Assembly (NCBI RefSeq): GCF_021155765.1
Contig: NC_060112.1
Location: 8,122,001 to 8,186,000, forward strand
From: Diprion similis
Taxonomy: Eukaryota; Arthropoda; Insecta; Hymenoptera; Diprionidae
Reading direction: 5' to 3'
Length of the DNA: 64,000 bases
Notes under the pieces: generated by a model
Told to the model about the DNA's origin: nothing
What the model saw: only the letters and a program-made list of their open reading frames with translations
Database searches by the model: none
Position numbers and translations under genes: made by a program
Part shown: positions 23,301 through 35,300 of the stretch, in pieces
Numbering within the stretch: the first letter of the stretch is position 1
Layout of the letters: every line of letters begins with the position of its first letter

Positions 23301-24492
23301 ATCTCGTTCACCCTTATCGTATACAATTAGATGCTCTCACGTAAAACTGTTGTTTTTAATTATAATCAATTCATGGTGGTAATACTTTTTTACTCACCCT
23401 TGATTTATACGATCAGCTTCGGACTTCTTCGCATTGTTCATGTTACACACAGTTATAGATGGAAACGGTATCTCGACCAACGATACGGGGTCTGGACTGA
23501 GAGAAATTATTAACGGAGAATCTATCCACTTTTGATAAAGATTCCAGATGTAGTATGCCGCTGTCAAAACCGCCATGATGAATGAAATGATCCAGAAAAA
23601 CCTGAAAACAGTTTTTCTGTGTAAATATTTTCACCCCACAAAGTGTGCGGCCTTGTGAATATGAAAAGTAGCAAAACTTTCTATCCATCCTGTAGAATGA
23701 TTTCCAATTGAAAATTTCGGAATGTAAACAGGGCCGCCGAAAACGAGAAGAATAACTTTCACGCAAGTACCATTTTTATACGAGGCTCGATAAAAAGCTG
23801 TTACATGATTCAAAAATACTTGTATCTTACAAGGATCTTGAGATAATGGGGCAGATTTCTTTACAAAATCAAGTGTCAATCTCACCTTTCGAGAATCGAC
23901 AAAGTGGTATCTCCGACATATCTCAGTCCATGCAAGCTACTCGTCAAGCAATACTGCTGCACAGTAACACCGATTTTATTCTTCTTGAGGCAAAGATGAC
24001 TTCCATCTCTCGGAAACTGTAATCTAACACAATATCGCACTAAAGCTTGCAGTCCATTCTTAATTTTTCACTTTCACCAGTGTCGTGAAGTTCAAAAGCC
24101 TGACTGGAAAGGCTTTAGAGATTGAATGTCAAAGATATCGTGAAAGCATCTTCGAGGAAAATTGATAAACAAATCTGTCAGAGCTCCAAAATTTTTGCAC
24201 AAACTGAAGTCTGAAATGAGCTGATCTCATAATGGATCCAATAAAATTACACTGCATTTGAAAGACAATGAGAAGCCTTTTCGCCTAACAAGACATATTT
24301 GAAAATCATTTCAACCAAAGAAAAATTTTCAGACTAAAGTTCACGAATGACAGGTGGACCATATTACCTGGCATCCTTGTTCTTGTCCTTTGTGGAATTA
24401 ATGTTTACAGCCGCTGAGACATTCTGATCCTTCTGCCTTGTTACGAAGTTATTTCGTCGAGGCCGCACATTCGAATCTCTCGCGTTGTACAT
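20316..24492 (-). CDS. Pickpocket (DEG/ENaC) sodium-channel subunit, eleven exons, 579 aa
   Basis: Exons (minus, 5' to 3'): 24492-24368, 24023-23886, 23601-23398, 23242-23122, 23031-22883, 22552-22351, 22125-21855, 21700-21577, 21249-21124, 20895-20804, 20503-20316. Junctions are all GT/AG, phases agree and the total is 1740 nt. The order of parts is that of an amiloride-sensitive channel subunit: a cytosolic N-terminus with the His-Gly gating motif (H73-G74 in LHGLRY), TM1 at about 88-112, then IPFPSITVCN just outside, an extracellular loop with many cysteines including CNCWPGC in exon 9, and TM2 at about 521-540 carrying the G529-F-S531 filter, followed by a short basic tail. Channels of this family are trimeric plasma-membrane cation channels, in insects used in taste, mechanosensation and osmosensing. 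It may be PPK28-like, but paralogue identity cannot be settled here. Confidence 0.92.
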
Positions 24493-26392
24493 GACCTGGG
24501 AAAATATTACATAATGTCTCCCAGGGGATTTAAGGCGGGGAAAAAATATGAAATATAATTAGTCAATATCGTAATACAAAATGTATTTCCCTATACGATT
24601 CTATTTTATTCAAACTTATTGAACACATGAAAATTACACGACCAATTCTAGTCACAAATTCAACGAGTAACCAACAGTAAATGCGATCATTGTCTTTTCA
24701 TGACTTTTAAAAAATTGGTACAGTTTTATTACGGTATTACGAGTTAACTGCAATCGCATTTGTAGAAAACACTCGCTTATACTCACCGTCCTTTGAACGA
24801 TTACAATAAAATTTAAAAGGAAAGTTTACGTTCGTACTCGCAACGTTTATCGATCTTTCCAATTGCGAACGAATTCAATATTTCTTGATTGTATTACTGG
24901 GCACACGGATAACGCGACATGGCTATATAGACATTCGTTACTGTCTACTACACACTTTTCGTACGTAATTACCTTGTTTAACGAAGTTTGAATCGCAATC
25001 CAAATTTACGTGTTCTCAAAGACCACTAGACACGTGGTTAATGAAATGTATTTTCAGGCTTATTTGGTACTTACAATCGTAATGAATAATGACATCTTTA
25101 CACGTCATTACCCCATTCATCAAACGATTGAATCGCAAACTGAACGAGTGCAACTTTGACGTCCGCAAGTCACGCATCTAAAACGACGTTGCTTCAAGGA
25201 AGTTGCTGGCAAAAATCGATACCTTGGCTTGATTTTATTAAAAGATAATCCTACATCAAGAATGTATCAAACTATTATATTTTGAAGCAACGTGAGATAC
25301 TAGAAAATTTTTTACTCCAATTCACTCTGAAACGGTTACAAATTGTAGTCGATTTCTTAGATTTCATTCTACGATGGTTCATTTGATTAAAAAAAAAATA
25401 AAATAAACAAAAAAAAAATAACAACCCAAGTAGCACAATGTTCACTCACATTTGACTTATTGTGGGAAAAAACAATGTGAATCAGAGACTAATGGAGAGG
25501 GTTTATTTGGAGCCTATAGTTAACCACATGTCAGACATACGTCCACAAATTTCGCTAGATTGTTAATTGAAAGTCAATAGTGTACAAGTTGTCTGTAAAT
25601 TGACCTGACGCTATCAGAAAGTAGTCAAGCGAAACCTTTGAAATTTCAAAAGTTACCAGATTTTTTTATCACATTATATTCAGTATGGTGAATACTTATC
25701 GACTGTCATTACTACACCTCAAGCAAACAGCCACCGTCTTTCCATCAACTTTCTATCAACTCCGAGACTAGTTTTTCACCTGTTAACATTATGTCGGCTT
25801 CAATTAGTCAGATGATAGTCTATATTTCGATAAGTGTGATAACTCGGTATTTTCGACAATCATTAAAACTAGTTTTTGTGCTTTTTTTTTTTTAATTTCA
25901 CTATCAAGAAACGGTCACTGTCATACTCAATATCATCGTATTCATATTTACGTTATTATTATGGTTGACCAAGAATGAAATTGTACGGTAAATTTGCGAG
26001 TGTCTTACACGCGTACGAAACAGGAGGAACGTAAGATTCTTTTCTTGTCGAATTGACGTTATCAGGTATCTGCTGTACGGCGCTGATGAATGATTGTGCC
26101 AAACTAAATAAAGTGGTAATTTATTACTAAGCAAGTAATTCGAGATAGGCTTCCCATCTTTGGAACCGTCGTGCTAAGTCGCCACAAGGAATCGAAGGTC
26201 ACAGAGCAAACGCTTACTAGACTATCTATTACAGTACACGTACCTAATGCCAGTCACAGACTAGAGGTCTTATGTCACCGGACCTACTTTTTTCAACCTT
26301 TTTCCCTTTGGGCTTGTCTTCAGTCTCTCGTTTATAAAAATCTGCTCGAAACGAGAAAGACGTTGGCGCCAGAATTCCAGCTGTCTGCAGTA

Positions 26393-26482
26393 TTAGCTTT
26401 TAACATATCTAAGCTCTTTCTGCAGCGGATTTGGAATTTGGTATGCCATAGCACTAATTGCATCGGTGTCAATGGCCGCCAT
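26393..26482 (-). CDS. Small ORF of 29 codons with a good start context (doubtful)
   Basis: The ORF begins GAAATGGCGG, a favourable start context, and encodes a peptide starting MAAIDTDAISAMAYQI that has a more protein-like composition than the surrounding frames. An in-frame TGA lies just upstream of the ATG, and TAA ends it. It could be a short ORF gene, the first exon of a gene with unseen later exons, or chance. No family is recognised. Confidence 0.15.
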   Translation of the reverse strand: MAAIDTDAISAMAYQIPNPLQKELRYVKS

Positions 26483-27183
26483 TTCAAATAGTCACTACCA
26501 TTAGTCCCCGTATTTCCATTTTTTCTACTTCATATGCATTGGAGCTCAAGACTAATTACGTAAATGATGATTTTGAAAATTTATAATTCTTTTACATCGT
26601 TAGTAATATAGTGGAGAATTCATTAAGAGAGACACATCTGATTTGTTTGGTGCCTGTTAGGATGGTAATCATGGGACTGGGCACAAGGGTTCCGTCTGGA
26701 TTAGCACTTGAGCACAAAATCCGGTCTCCATAAAAAAAGCTTAGCAGACTTTGGTGTCAAAAGTTGAGTTTCGTAAGATATGCTCTAAAATAATGCGGTT
26801 ACGGAAAAGTGCTCAAAATCATGATAACAATTCGTAGACTTTAACCGAAATTATGTAACTTGTGCTCATAGGATGAAGCACACAATAATATGGTTTATCT
26901 GAATGAATTTATTCGCTATTATTACCTATTTTAACTACACAAGACAAAGTCAAGAAAAAAAATGCAGTGATCACTTCGTGATCAATTGAAGTAACGAGTC
27001 TTCCACTCTTTCAGAACGCATATTTGGGAGTTTTTTTTCTTTCTGTTATCCAATTCAAAAATCTTATTTCAACAAAGACAGCTTTTTAATGACTGATTAT
27101 TCTGCAGACATTTGACCTTTGCGCGGCAGAATTATCATTTGGCGAAGCAATGACATAATTTTTATACACTCTGCACTACTCAC

Positions 27184-27387
27184 CTCCGGTATTGCTCTTT
27201 TCGAAGCGTATACTTCCAGTTCTTTCGGTGGGTCACAAGGATACTGCAGGTAAGCCGTGTTGATGGACTCTGAGAAGGGCGAGCTATCTTTAACCCGAAA
27301 ATCTGAATTTGTAGAATCTCTAGACTTGACTTTATTATTTTTTTCTACCTTAGCCTCGTCTCTATAATTTTTCATATCTGGTTTCAC
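27184..27387 (-). CDS. Possible exon of an unrecognised minus-strand gene
   Basis: The frame opens with an ATG at 27387-27385 and encodes a charged, lysine-rich segment and then TAYLQYPCDPPKELEVYASK, which reads like real protein. It ends in phase 0 at a strong GAG|GTGAGT donor (exon end 27184). Without splicing the frame stops at 27097. No matching acceptor exon was found downstream, and the protein resembles nothing I recognise. It lies about 2 kb past the ZC2HC1 stop on the same strand, so an unrelated small gene or a readthrough exon is possible. Confidence 0.25.
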
Positions 27388-29087
27388 TTTATATTGTTTA
27401 CACGACGTTTGTGTATGATTTTCTTATTGTTTTTGATTCTTTAATATATTTGGTCATGCTATCTATTCGAAAATAATTTTCCAGTGACATGCTATTGTAT
27501 CAATCGTCTATCTGTGTTCAACGAGACAAAAGCACTAACATCAGAACAAACTTGTTCCTTTTTAAAATTAGGTAAAGTCCACTCAGAGCATGTTGATCTA
27601 ATTTCACGAGCAGACGAATCATTGGCTGCTAATCGGAGTATTCATGCGATTTTTGATCGTTGTTCACTTGTAAATATATTTCACATTTATATCGCTCTGC
27701 ATCACTTTAGATATAACCACGTTAATGAGTTGTTTGCTGAAAATACAATTATAGTCTCACAATACAAACGAGCCGTTCACTACTGATCCAAACTATAAGA
27801 AATCGTAAATCATCCTTCAGATTTTGTGAAACTTCGTTAATTTTGCTTCCCAAATCTTGCTAGTCGGGTAATTTTGCCTTGATACTCTTTGACTTTAATG
27901 AGTCATGTATTATATTACTCGAGTTCATTTATGCAGGTTACTGCGTGTCTAACTCAACTTCAGGCTGCGAAGAATACCTCAATTTCATCGAGCGCGGTCA
28001 TAACGATCCCACCCAGTGGCCGATACTTGACTGTCACTTCTCGTGACTAACTTACGTGTACATACAAACCGTAATGCTTGTGTTTCGACTCCGCCCTTAA
28101 AGTCAATGTTGCGTTTCTCGTGCGGCTTGTTTTGTCTACCCATTTAAACTGATGGAAAGAACGGCTTGTATGGTGTTGACAAATTGTCATGTTGGAAGGC
28201 TATCAAGCTAGTGAATTGATGTAATTCGACACATGATCGAAGCTAAAGTAGCGCATCACTATAGAGTAATTATTGCAGACCAAGGTACTTCAAATATATT
28301 AAATTGGTACTCCGATAAAAATCACTATACGATTCTGGAGGGTGCGATGACGTCCCAAATTCGGTGCGAGAGTGAGAATACTTGTTCGCACTTTTCCGGC
28401 AAGACCTACTTTCACTAATGTGAGCATGTTACTTGTTACACTTGAAACACGGGTTATTAGTATTTTGCACATTTTAGTTTTGTTGCGTGTTCCCTATCGA
28501 TTATACTTCACTTTTAAGGGGATGCTCTGGTTGAAATTATCGACCACTAAAATTTTTTTCGAATATCTGGTGTAGGGAAAGGTACACACCTGCGTCCCTT
28601 GTATAATTTACTGAAACTGAAAAAAAAGAAAGCAGGGTTCTCACCTGCTAGTTCAAATCTCAATTTATGCTCCACGTTGTTTATTGAAATATTAATTAAT
28701 TTCTTACAATTATGCGTGTCATGTTGTAAGTGTAGCGATGATCATTCGTAGTGTAAAGGGCTTAATCGGTGGCTATCATATTCAAATCATTTGCATTCTC
28801 AAAATAAATTGAAAAATCCAGACAGCACAGAAATTCAAGAAACGGGCATGTTATGCGAAAATGACATATTGGGAAATCGATATCGAACCGAATAGAAATG
28901 TGCGATCATTTCCATGGACAGTTTGATTTTGATTTCCTTTCAGAGAATCAAAGTATGTAACGAGGCGGTCAATTACGCATTCTTGAAGATTTTTTAAAAA
29001 GCAGGTTTTCTCACGGCACTTATGTAAATAAACCAAATTCCAAAAATTATCAGATTCCTTTATACGGAATCGATGAATCGCTGAAAC

Positions 29088-29093
29088 TTTATT
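29088..29093 (-). promoter_or_regulatory. Candidate poly(A) signal for the ZC2HC1 gene
   Basis: A minus-strand AATAAA occurs about 265 bases after the stop codon. Its position is sensible, but the hexamer alone is weak evidence. Confidence 0.3.
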
Positions 29094-29357
29094 CATCAAT
29101 TATAAATCGCAGAAAAACCGTGTAGAAGATCAAAAAATTGAAAGGAATTATGGAAATCGGCCATTCGGTTGACATAACTGGACCCTGAAAGTCCCATACA
29201 TGCATTTACAAGAAGACGTCAATTGTCCTTTCAACGTTTCAGAATTTTTGTACAATTTACGTATTATAAAAATTAATCAGTATTAAAAAATAAATCGTTC
29301 AAAGTATATGTGTGAGTAAAACATAGCCGGAATTTTTTGGAACTGCAGTTGAAAGTC

Positions 29358-32300
29358 TTAGCGTTTCGGTTTCGGAGGTGCTCTGGGATTTGGTTTATTG
29401 TGTATCATATTTGCACATTTTGGAATATGACGATCCGCAGCACCCTGGTTGAATTTTCGACCACAGTGAGGACACTGGATGTAATCGCTCGTGTCACTGA
29501 CCGGTGGAGGTGGCAAGTCGCTAAGTTTTCCGCCTGCGGCAAGATGGGCTTGAACTTGTTTCGCTGATCGGATGGCGTTGATGAAGTCCTCGTGTTTCCG
29601 TCGCCAGTTCGATTGAGCTTTCACTTCCGGTTTCTTCGCCTTTCCTCGTTGCTAAAATTTTTTGAAAAAAACGCAGTCTGTCAAGAAGATTATCTACACT
29701 GTTTCAGGTTCCGCCATCGTGAAACTTTAGTTAATTAAAATTATTTTGTGCATCCGTCTTCATATTTTGTTTGTGCGATCATTTTACTGCAATAGAGTAC
29801 TCCTGTGAAAAGTATAAACATAAATCACGTGTTCAAACTGTTCGCCTTCATGGAAGTGACATGTTAAGTGACATCCTGCGCATAGTGGCAAATCATCTTT
29901 CGTTCATTGGAATACTAAAACGAATTCTACCAATACAAGACCTTACAAAGATTTTGTTGAAAGTGTAACAAGATCCTTACCAAGTAGTCCAAGACCGTCA
30001 GAATTTTTCCCCTTTCCTACGCGTTATTGAATCAATTTTGCATGTGAAAAAGCGTTTTTGATTATAATATGTTGCATGTACCCCCATTTCTATGTGTGTT
30101 AGGGGTGAATAGCAGTAGTTGATATATGTAATACACGAGGTGATATGATCTTCAGTGACTAATCGACTGGTTCACAGCATATGTTATAGTCACCATGAGA
30201 TAAATGGACTCAGTATTACCAAGACGCGTGGCAACCATTTAATTTACGACATTAATTTGGAATATTTTACCTTTTTAAAATAATTAGAATCGAGATTTCA
30301 GCAGGATTAGCCTCGAAATAGAAAAAAGCCTTCTTTAAGAAATTTTCAAGAGATTATCCCCCAGAGGTATTACCCCATAGGTTACTCTATTTGAATGTTC
30401 GGCAACCCTGATCTACCCTAGCAGATTCAGTCTCCCCTGACATTCCAAAAATATCAGGAGCAAAATATTGATAGATAGATAGATGTGGAACGATCCCAAA
30501 TAAAAATTGATAAAGTTTTTAGTATCGTAATTTAGAGAAAAATTAAAGCTAAACTTAGATTAGCTAAGTTTTCAAAATTGAATATTTAACTGAGAGTGAA
30601 ATTCGAATTAGCGAAGGCAGCGAGACACAATTTTCGTCGCATAACTATTCTAATTAACATCACGTGACAACGGCCAAAATCAAATTCAATACTTGAAAAG
30701 TTTTTCAAACTGAATTTCGGACATAAGAAAATGCGAGCCGATTTACTAATATAAAATTTGTTATCTCGTGATTATTTACTACTTTATAATTACTTGTCTC
30801 TCACTTTTGTTTTACATCGTTACTCGAGCTCTGTTTACTAAATGTTTTCATTAGATTGAAATGAATTACAAATATTCGCTATTATTCGAGCAACCATCCT
30901 GCAAACCAACTTTCTCTGAACAGTTCTTGAAAGTCACGAACTTACCGAGTTTCGTTTTGATTAGCTCTGCATGTTTGGTTGACTTATCGAGTCAGAGCAG
31001 ACTATTTCTGTTTGAGACACGCACTCGAACAGAGTTTATCAGATCAGAGAAAGAAATAGCGAAAGTGAGAAACTTGAAGGTAAAAAACCGACCTCTGCTT
31101 GCTTTCCCGTTGTAGGAACCTTCTTCGCGAAAGGCTCAAGTTCCGTGCCTTGGACTCGGTGTCGTACTGTATCGAATTGCTTGCGTTTCTTCTGCGTAGT
31201 CTTGGCGCAGATTTTTTCATGAAGCGTTACCCTGTCCTGGGCGAAGCGACGCCCACAAATCTTGCACGATACAAGTGCCTCGCTGCAAATTTTAAATCGC
31301 AAGTGAAAAAAATTGCTCAATTATTTACTTTCATCAAAGTAAGATCATTCTCTTGACCTTTCGAATTTCATATAAACTTATTATGCCCGTGATGGTTATC
31401 CTGAAGCCGCAGTTTTAAGATGTTTGTTCTTTTTATAGTACAGTACTATCACGCTCGTGTATCGGTCAATGATGGACGATTAGTTTAAGGTCAAAATATA
31501 AATGCTCATGAATAGATCGTGAAAAAGGTTGTACACCTGCACGTAAGTTTGATCAGCGTCAAATTTAGGAAAAGAAGTTGGTTATATAGATCACTAAGTA
31601 CTCGTTTCCACTAGTTCCACAACCTTACGTGCAAAATTGGCTTTCTAAAATTAAGAAACTTGAAGCACAAAAATGCAAACAACACCGCAATAAAATGCCT
31701 ACTTTCAGAAACTCTCAGATGCTCTAAAAAAATGACAGAATCAACTGATCTGGTCACGAAAGAAGTCGAAAAGATCAAAGACTAGGACAAAGAAACGTCA
31801 AAGTCTAGGATTTAGACCTCTCGTAAAGAGAAAAACGCTGCTGTCAAGATAAAGGAGTTCAAAGCATGCCAACCAAATTTCAAAAACGTTCGCAAACGCT
31901 GCTGACGAATAAGCCCCGAGCTAATTTTTAGATATCAGTAATTGAATACTCGATCTGTTCAAAATATTTCTAATGTTTGAGGAAAGTAATGACCTCAGTG
32001 AAATTTTCGATGCTTCAAATATTCTCCAAAAAGCTTCAGTTACTCTGAGAATTCTGAACATAATTTGAGCAATTTACGCAAAATTAAATAAACCCCGTAG
32101 TAAGGTGCTTTGTTGTATTTCGCAAAGTTTGGTAGCGTTGATCGTGAGTAGCAAAATCGGAAACTACGGCGACACGATCGCGCTAGCACTTATTAGTGCT
32201 GACGGTTTTTACATTGTTTTTACCATGTGACTTGGAGTAATTTCCTGTCGTTGACAGAGGCTTATACAACGCGATGATGGCCTCGTACCATTCGTTGTAA

Positions 32301-35300
32301 GGAAATTCGCGTTTGTGTGCCGCTATTATAAAAATGATAAAAAAATAATCGATTTTCAATTAAATATTGTTTTTAGCATAGAAAACGCGAAAAACTTTGG
32401 TGAAAATGACATCTTTTACTTTGGAGTCCCACAGTTATTTAAATATCATATTTTTCAATATTTTTTCAGGTTTGTTCACGTTTGATTTCATATAAAGTAC
32501 CATTTTTCTTAGCAATTTTGTTACAAACATGGAACAAAACGTCTACGACTGTAGCAGTTCATCTCTAGAAAAAATCCCGTAGAAATAATTCTCTCCAGTC
32601 TGTTTGAAGACGATCGTTGTGCATCAACTAAAATTTTCAAATATCCAACAAAGTACTCTAAAAAATTTTAACATAATGATTCAATAGCTGCTTCAAAAAT
32701 AAATCCTGCGATTCAGCCTCATTTTTTAGCTTCTACACGGCTTTCCCTCCTTCCAGATTTAGAGATCGTACGACGACTTCTAGGTTTCCTCGAGGTTTTC
32801 ACTGAGCAAATTTTTATAATAGTTTTCATTTCGTTACTCATTTAGTCACGCCTTCTGGCGTTGCCTAGCCTTCGATGTTTCATCCAAAATCACAGCTGAC
32901 GATGAGTTACCTGTTTCCAACAATTTGTCCACTTCTTGCCGACGGTGGTCCTTTCGTACTGGATGCTGATACCGTTTCAGCAGACCGTATAGGATGCTTT
33001 GCCTTGGTAGCCATTCCTTGCTTCGGATTCTCCGCAGAGTGTGTACCACGCGTAGGGCTAGTCCTACTCGAAGCCTGGGACAAAATTGATGACGGTCGTG
33101 GTGAAGGACTCAGGGTTGGCGGTGGTTGCCTCTGATTCTGACTCGCTGAATTCCGCTAAAAGTGACAGCAAAAGTCTGTCAATTCAGTTATGTACAGTTT
33201 TCGTTGGTAGTGACGGTTAAATTTAGAGAAAAGTGAAAATTTGGCACTTCCAACGTAATACTTATCTTATCTATATATCTGTAAATCTTATCATATACAA
33301 AGTAATACTCTTACCTCTAAATGTCTTCATTACTTGAAATTTAACGAATGAATAAAAATGTGAGACACGTGTATTTGTAAAAAATAAACGGTTAGAATCT
33401 AATTCCTAACGCCAAAATGAAGGTGCCAATTTATTTATAATTGTAACATTTGATAAACGTTTCTTTATGCGAGCGTTTGCCACCTGACGTTTCTTTTTCT
33501 TGCCTAGGAATTTCAATACAGCTATATTTTGGCGCAATAGCTACCGGAACATTACGATAAGTATCGTGATAAGCAATACAATGCTAAATTTGAGCCCAAG
33601 ATTTAAGTATTTTTCGACATCTGATGAAAGGTTATTACGAAATTTGGAATTCAAATGGCATAGAGAGTTGGAATGAGTAATAAAACGAAAAATAATGTCA
33701 ATAAAAAAAATTGTACCGAAATTCTACTTGGATAGACGATTTTAAGATATTGGTATCTGCTATCAAGGAAGATTTATCTCCAGATTGACCATATAAAAAC
33801 ACGTAATTTCTGCGTATGATCACTGTACATCGTTTCGAAAACCATAGTTTCGAGAAAAACGCGTTTAAAATTTGAATACTAGTTTCTTGACTAAATAAAT
33901 TTTCTTACAGACATGCTTCAACGTAGTTTCGTGAGACTCTCACAGCAAATATATGCAAGTTTCAATCAATCGACTGTTTTTTACCTTCGATGTGATGTCT
34001 GGACTTTTTGACGGTGATGAGGGTAAACTCTGTCTGCTTGGTGGATTAGTAGAAGAGTTCGCAGACACTCTGCCAGGTGACTCAGAATTTACATTCTTTC
34101 GTATTCTGGAAAAAAAAATTAGAAAAATTTAATTACTGATTAAAGTGTACAGTTTACTTTTCTTGGTGAGAAAATTTTCGTTGAAAGCTGTTGAGAAGTG
34201 CTCGTGGAGTACTATTGCATGTAAAATCTGTCACTTTCATGTGAAAATATAAAACCATACGATCATGGCATGCTGGATAATAAATACTCTTATGCACACA
34301 CTACCAAAATCTAAATCTTGCTGTAAGAAATTTTCGATCAGATGGCTTCAGTCGTTTTGAAAAAAGAAAAAATCGTTTCTGTCAGAATTCCATCTGAGTC
34401 CTCCCTTAATTAAAAAAAGAACAGAAGATTTTCAATGCTTACAACTTAGTGAAAATTGAATGAAAGTTTTGTAGCTTGAACGCTCGTCAATTTCCTGGTT
34501 TTATTTTAAAATTTTATTCTACAAACCTAGAAGTAGCTTTCGGTGATGGGGAGTTAGGTTCCGATCGTTTCCTTGACTCTGAACGCCGTGTCGTTACTGT
34601 TGAAGTCGCAGAGTTTCTCCTAGCATTGACATTCTTGAATCTCTCGAGCCTAGCTTCAGCTTGTGACAGTTTCTTTGCTATCGGTTTCTTCGACCACTTG
34701 TCAGTGACGTTGACCAATAAGTCATCCGGAAATTTCTCACTGATCAGATCATTATCGACGCGATGTCTCAGGTTCTTATCGTATTCCATTAAATGAATTT
34801 TTGCCAACATTTGATTCCTTTCCACCGTATCTTCGTCAAGAACTTCTTCGATTTCAACCTATAATAATAACATAGACGTAAATTCGTGATCCAGTCTATA
34901 TCATCGAAATAGACAATTTCCTACTAATTATTAGAAAAGGTAAGTATAGTGTGTAACGAGTGCGGAAAATAGGCAATCCCTGAGTGCTGCAATCACACTC
35001 GTGAGACATGATCTCTCTGGATGTGGTGTCACAAAACTCTCGCTAGGTTCGAAGAGAAAATTTATAACAACATTATTAATTCTTTGTACGAGTACTAATC
35101 TAGTAATAAGGCCGAAAGGCCACGAAGACTGAAGTAAAATGAAGTACACCTATTTTGAATTGGTAGACCCTGCAAACTACTAGCAATCCTCAAGTTCCCA
35201 AACAACCATTCACTCGAACAGTTTCGTCATTACAACATAACGAACTTTGATTTCGTAGTTAATCAAGTAAACTCACTCCGTTTTGCGTTGTTGCCCGATG

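Larger units (their letters stand above)
24493..29087. other. Region between the pickpocket and ZC2HC1 genes
   Basis: About 4.6 kb with the pickpocket promoter and the ZC2HC1 3' end, both on the minus strand. A minus-strand TATATAG at 24930-24924 could be a pickpocket TATA box. Two weak minus-strand coding candidates (27184-27387 and 26393-26482) are listed separately. A-rich runs occur at about 25389-25420. No RNA gene or mobile-element ORF is recognised. Confidence 0.45.

Noticed and set aside
24923..24930. CTATATAG as the pickpocket TATA box
   Set aside because: Palindromic AT word 430 bases before the start codon with no supporting initiator. Too weak for a feature.
24970..25140. Two similar GTTTGAATCGCAA / GATTGAATCGCAA words suggesting a tandem duplication
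   Set aside because: Similarity does not extend beyond about 15 bases.
28851..29099. 82-codon minus-strand frame after the ZC2HC1 stop
   Set aside because: Overlaps the likely poly(A) site and shows no domain or splice sites.
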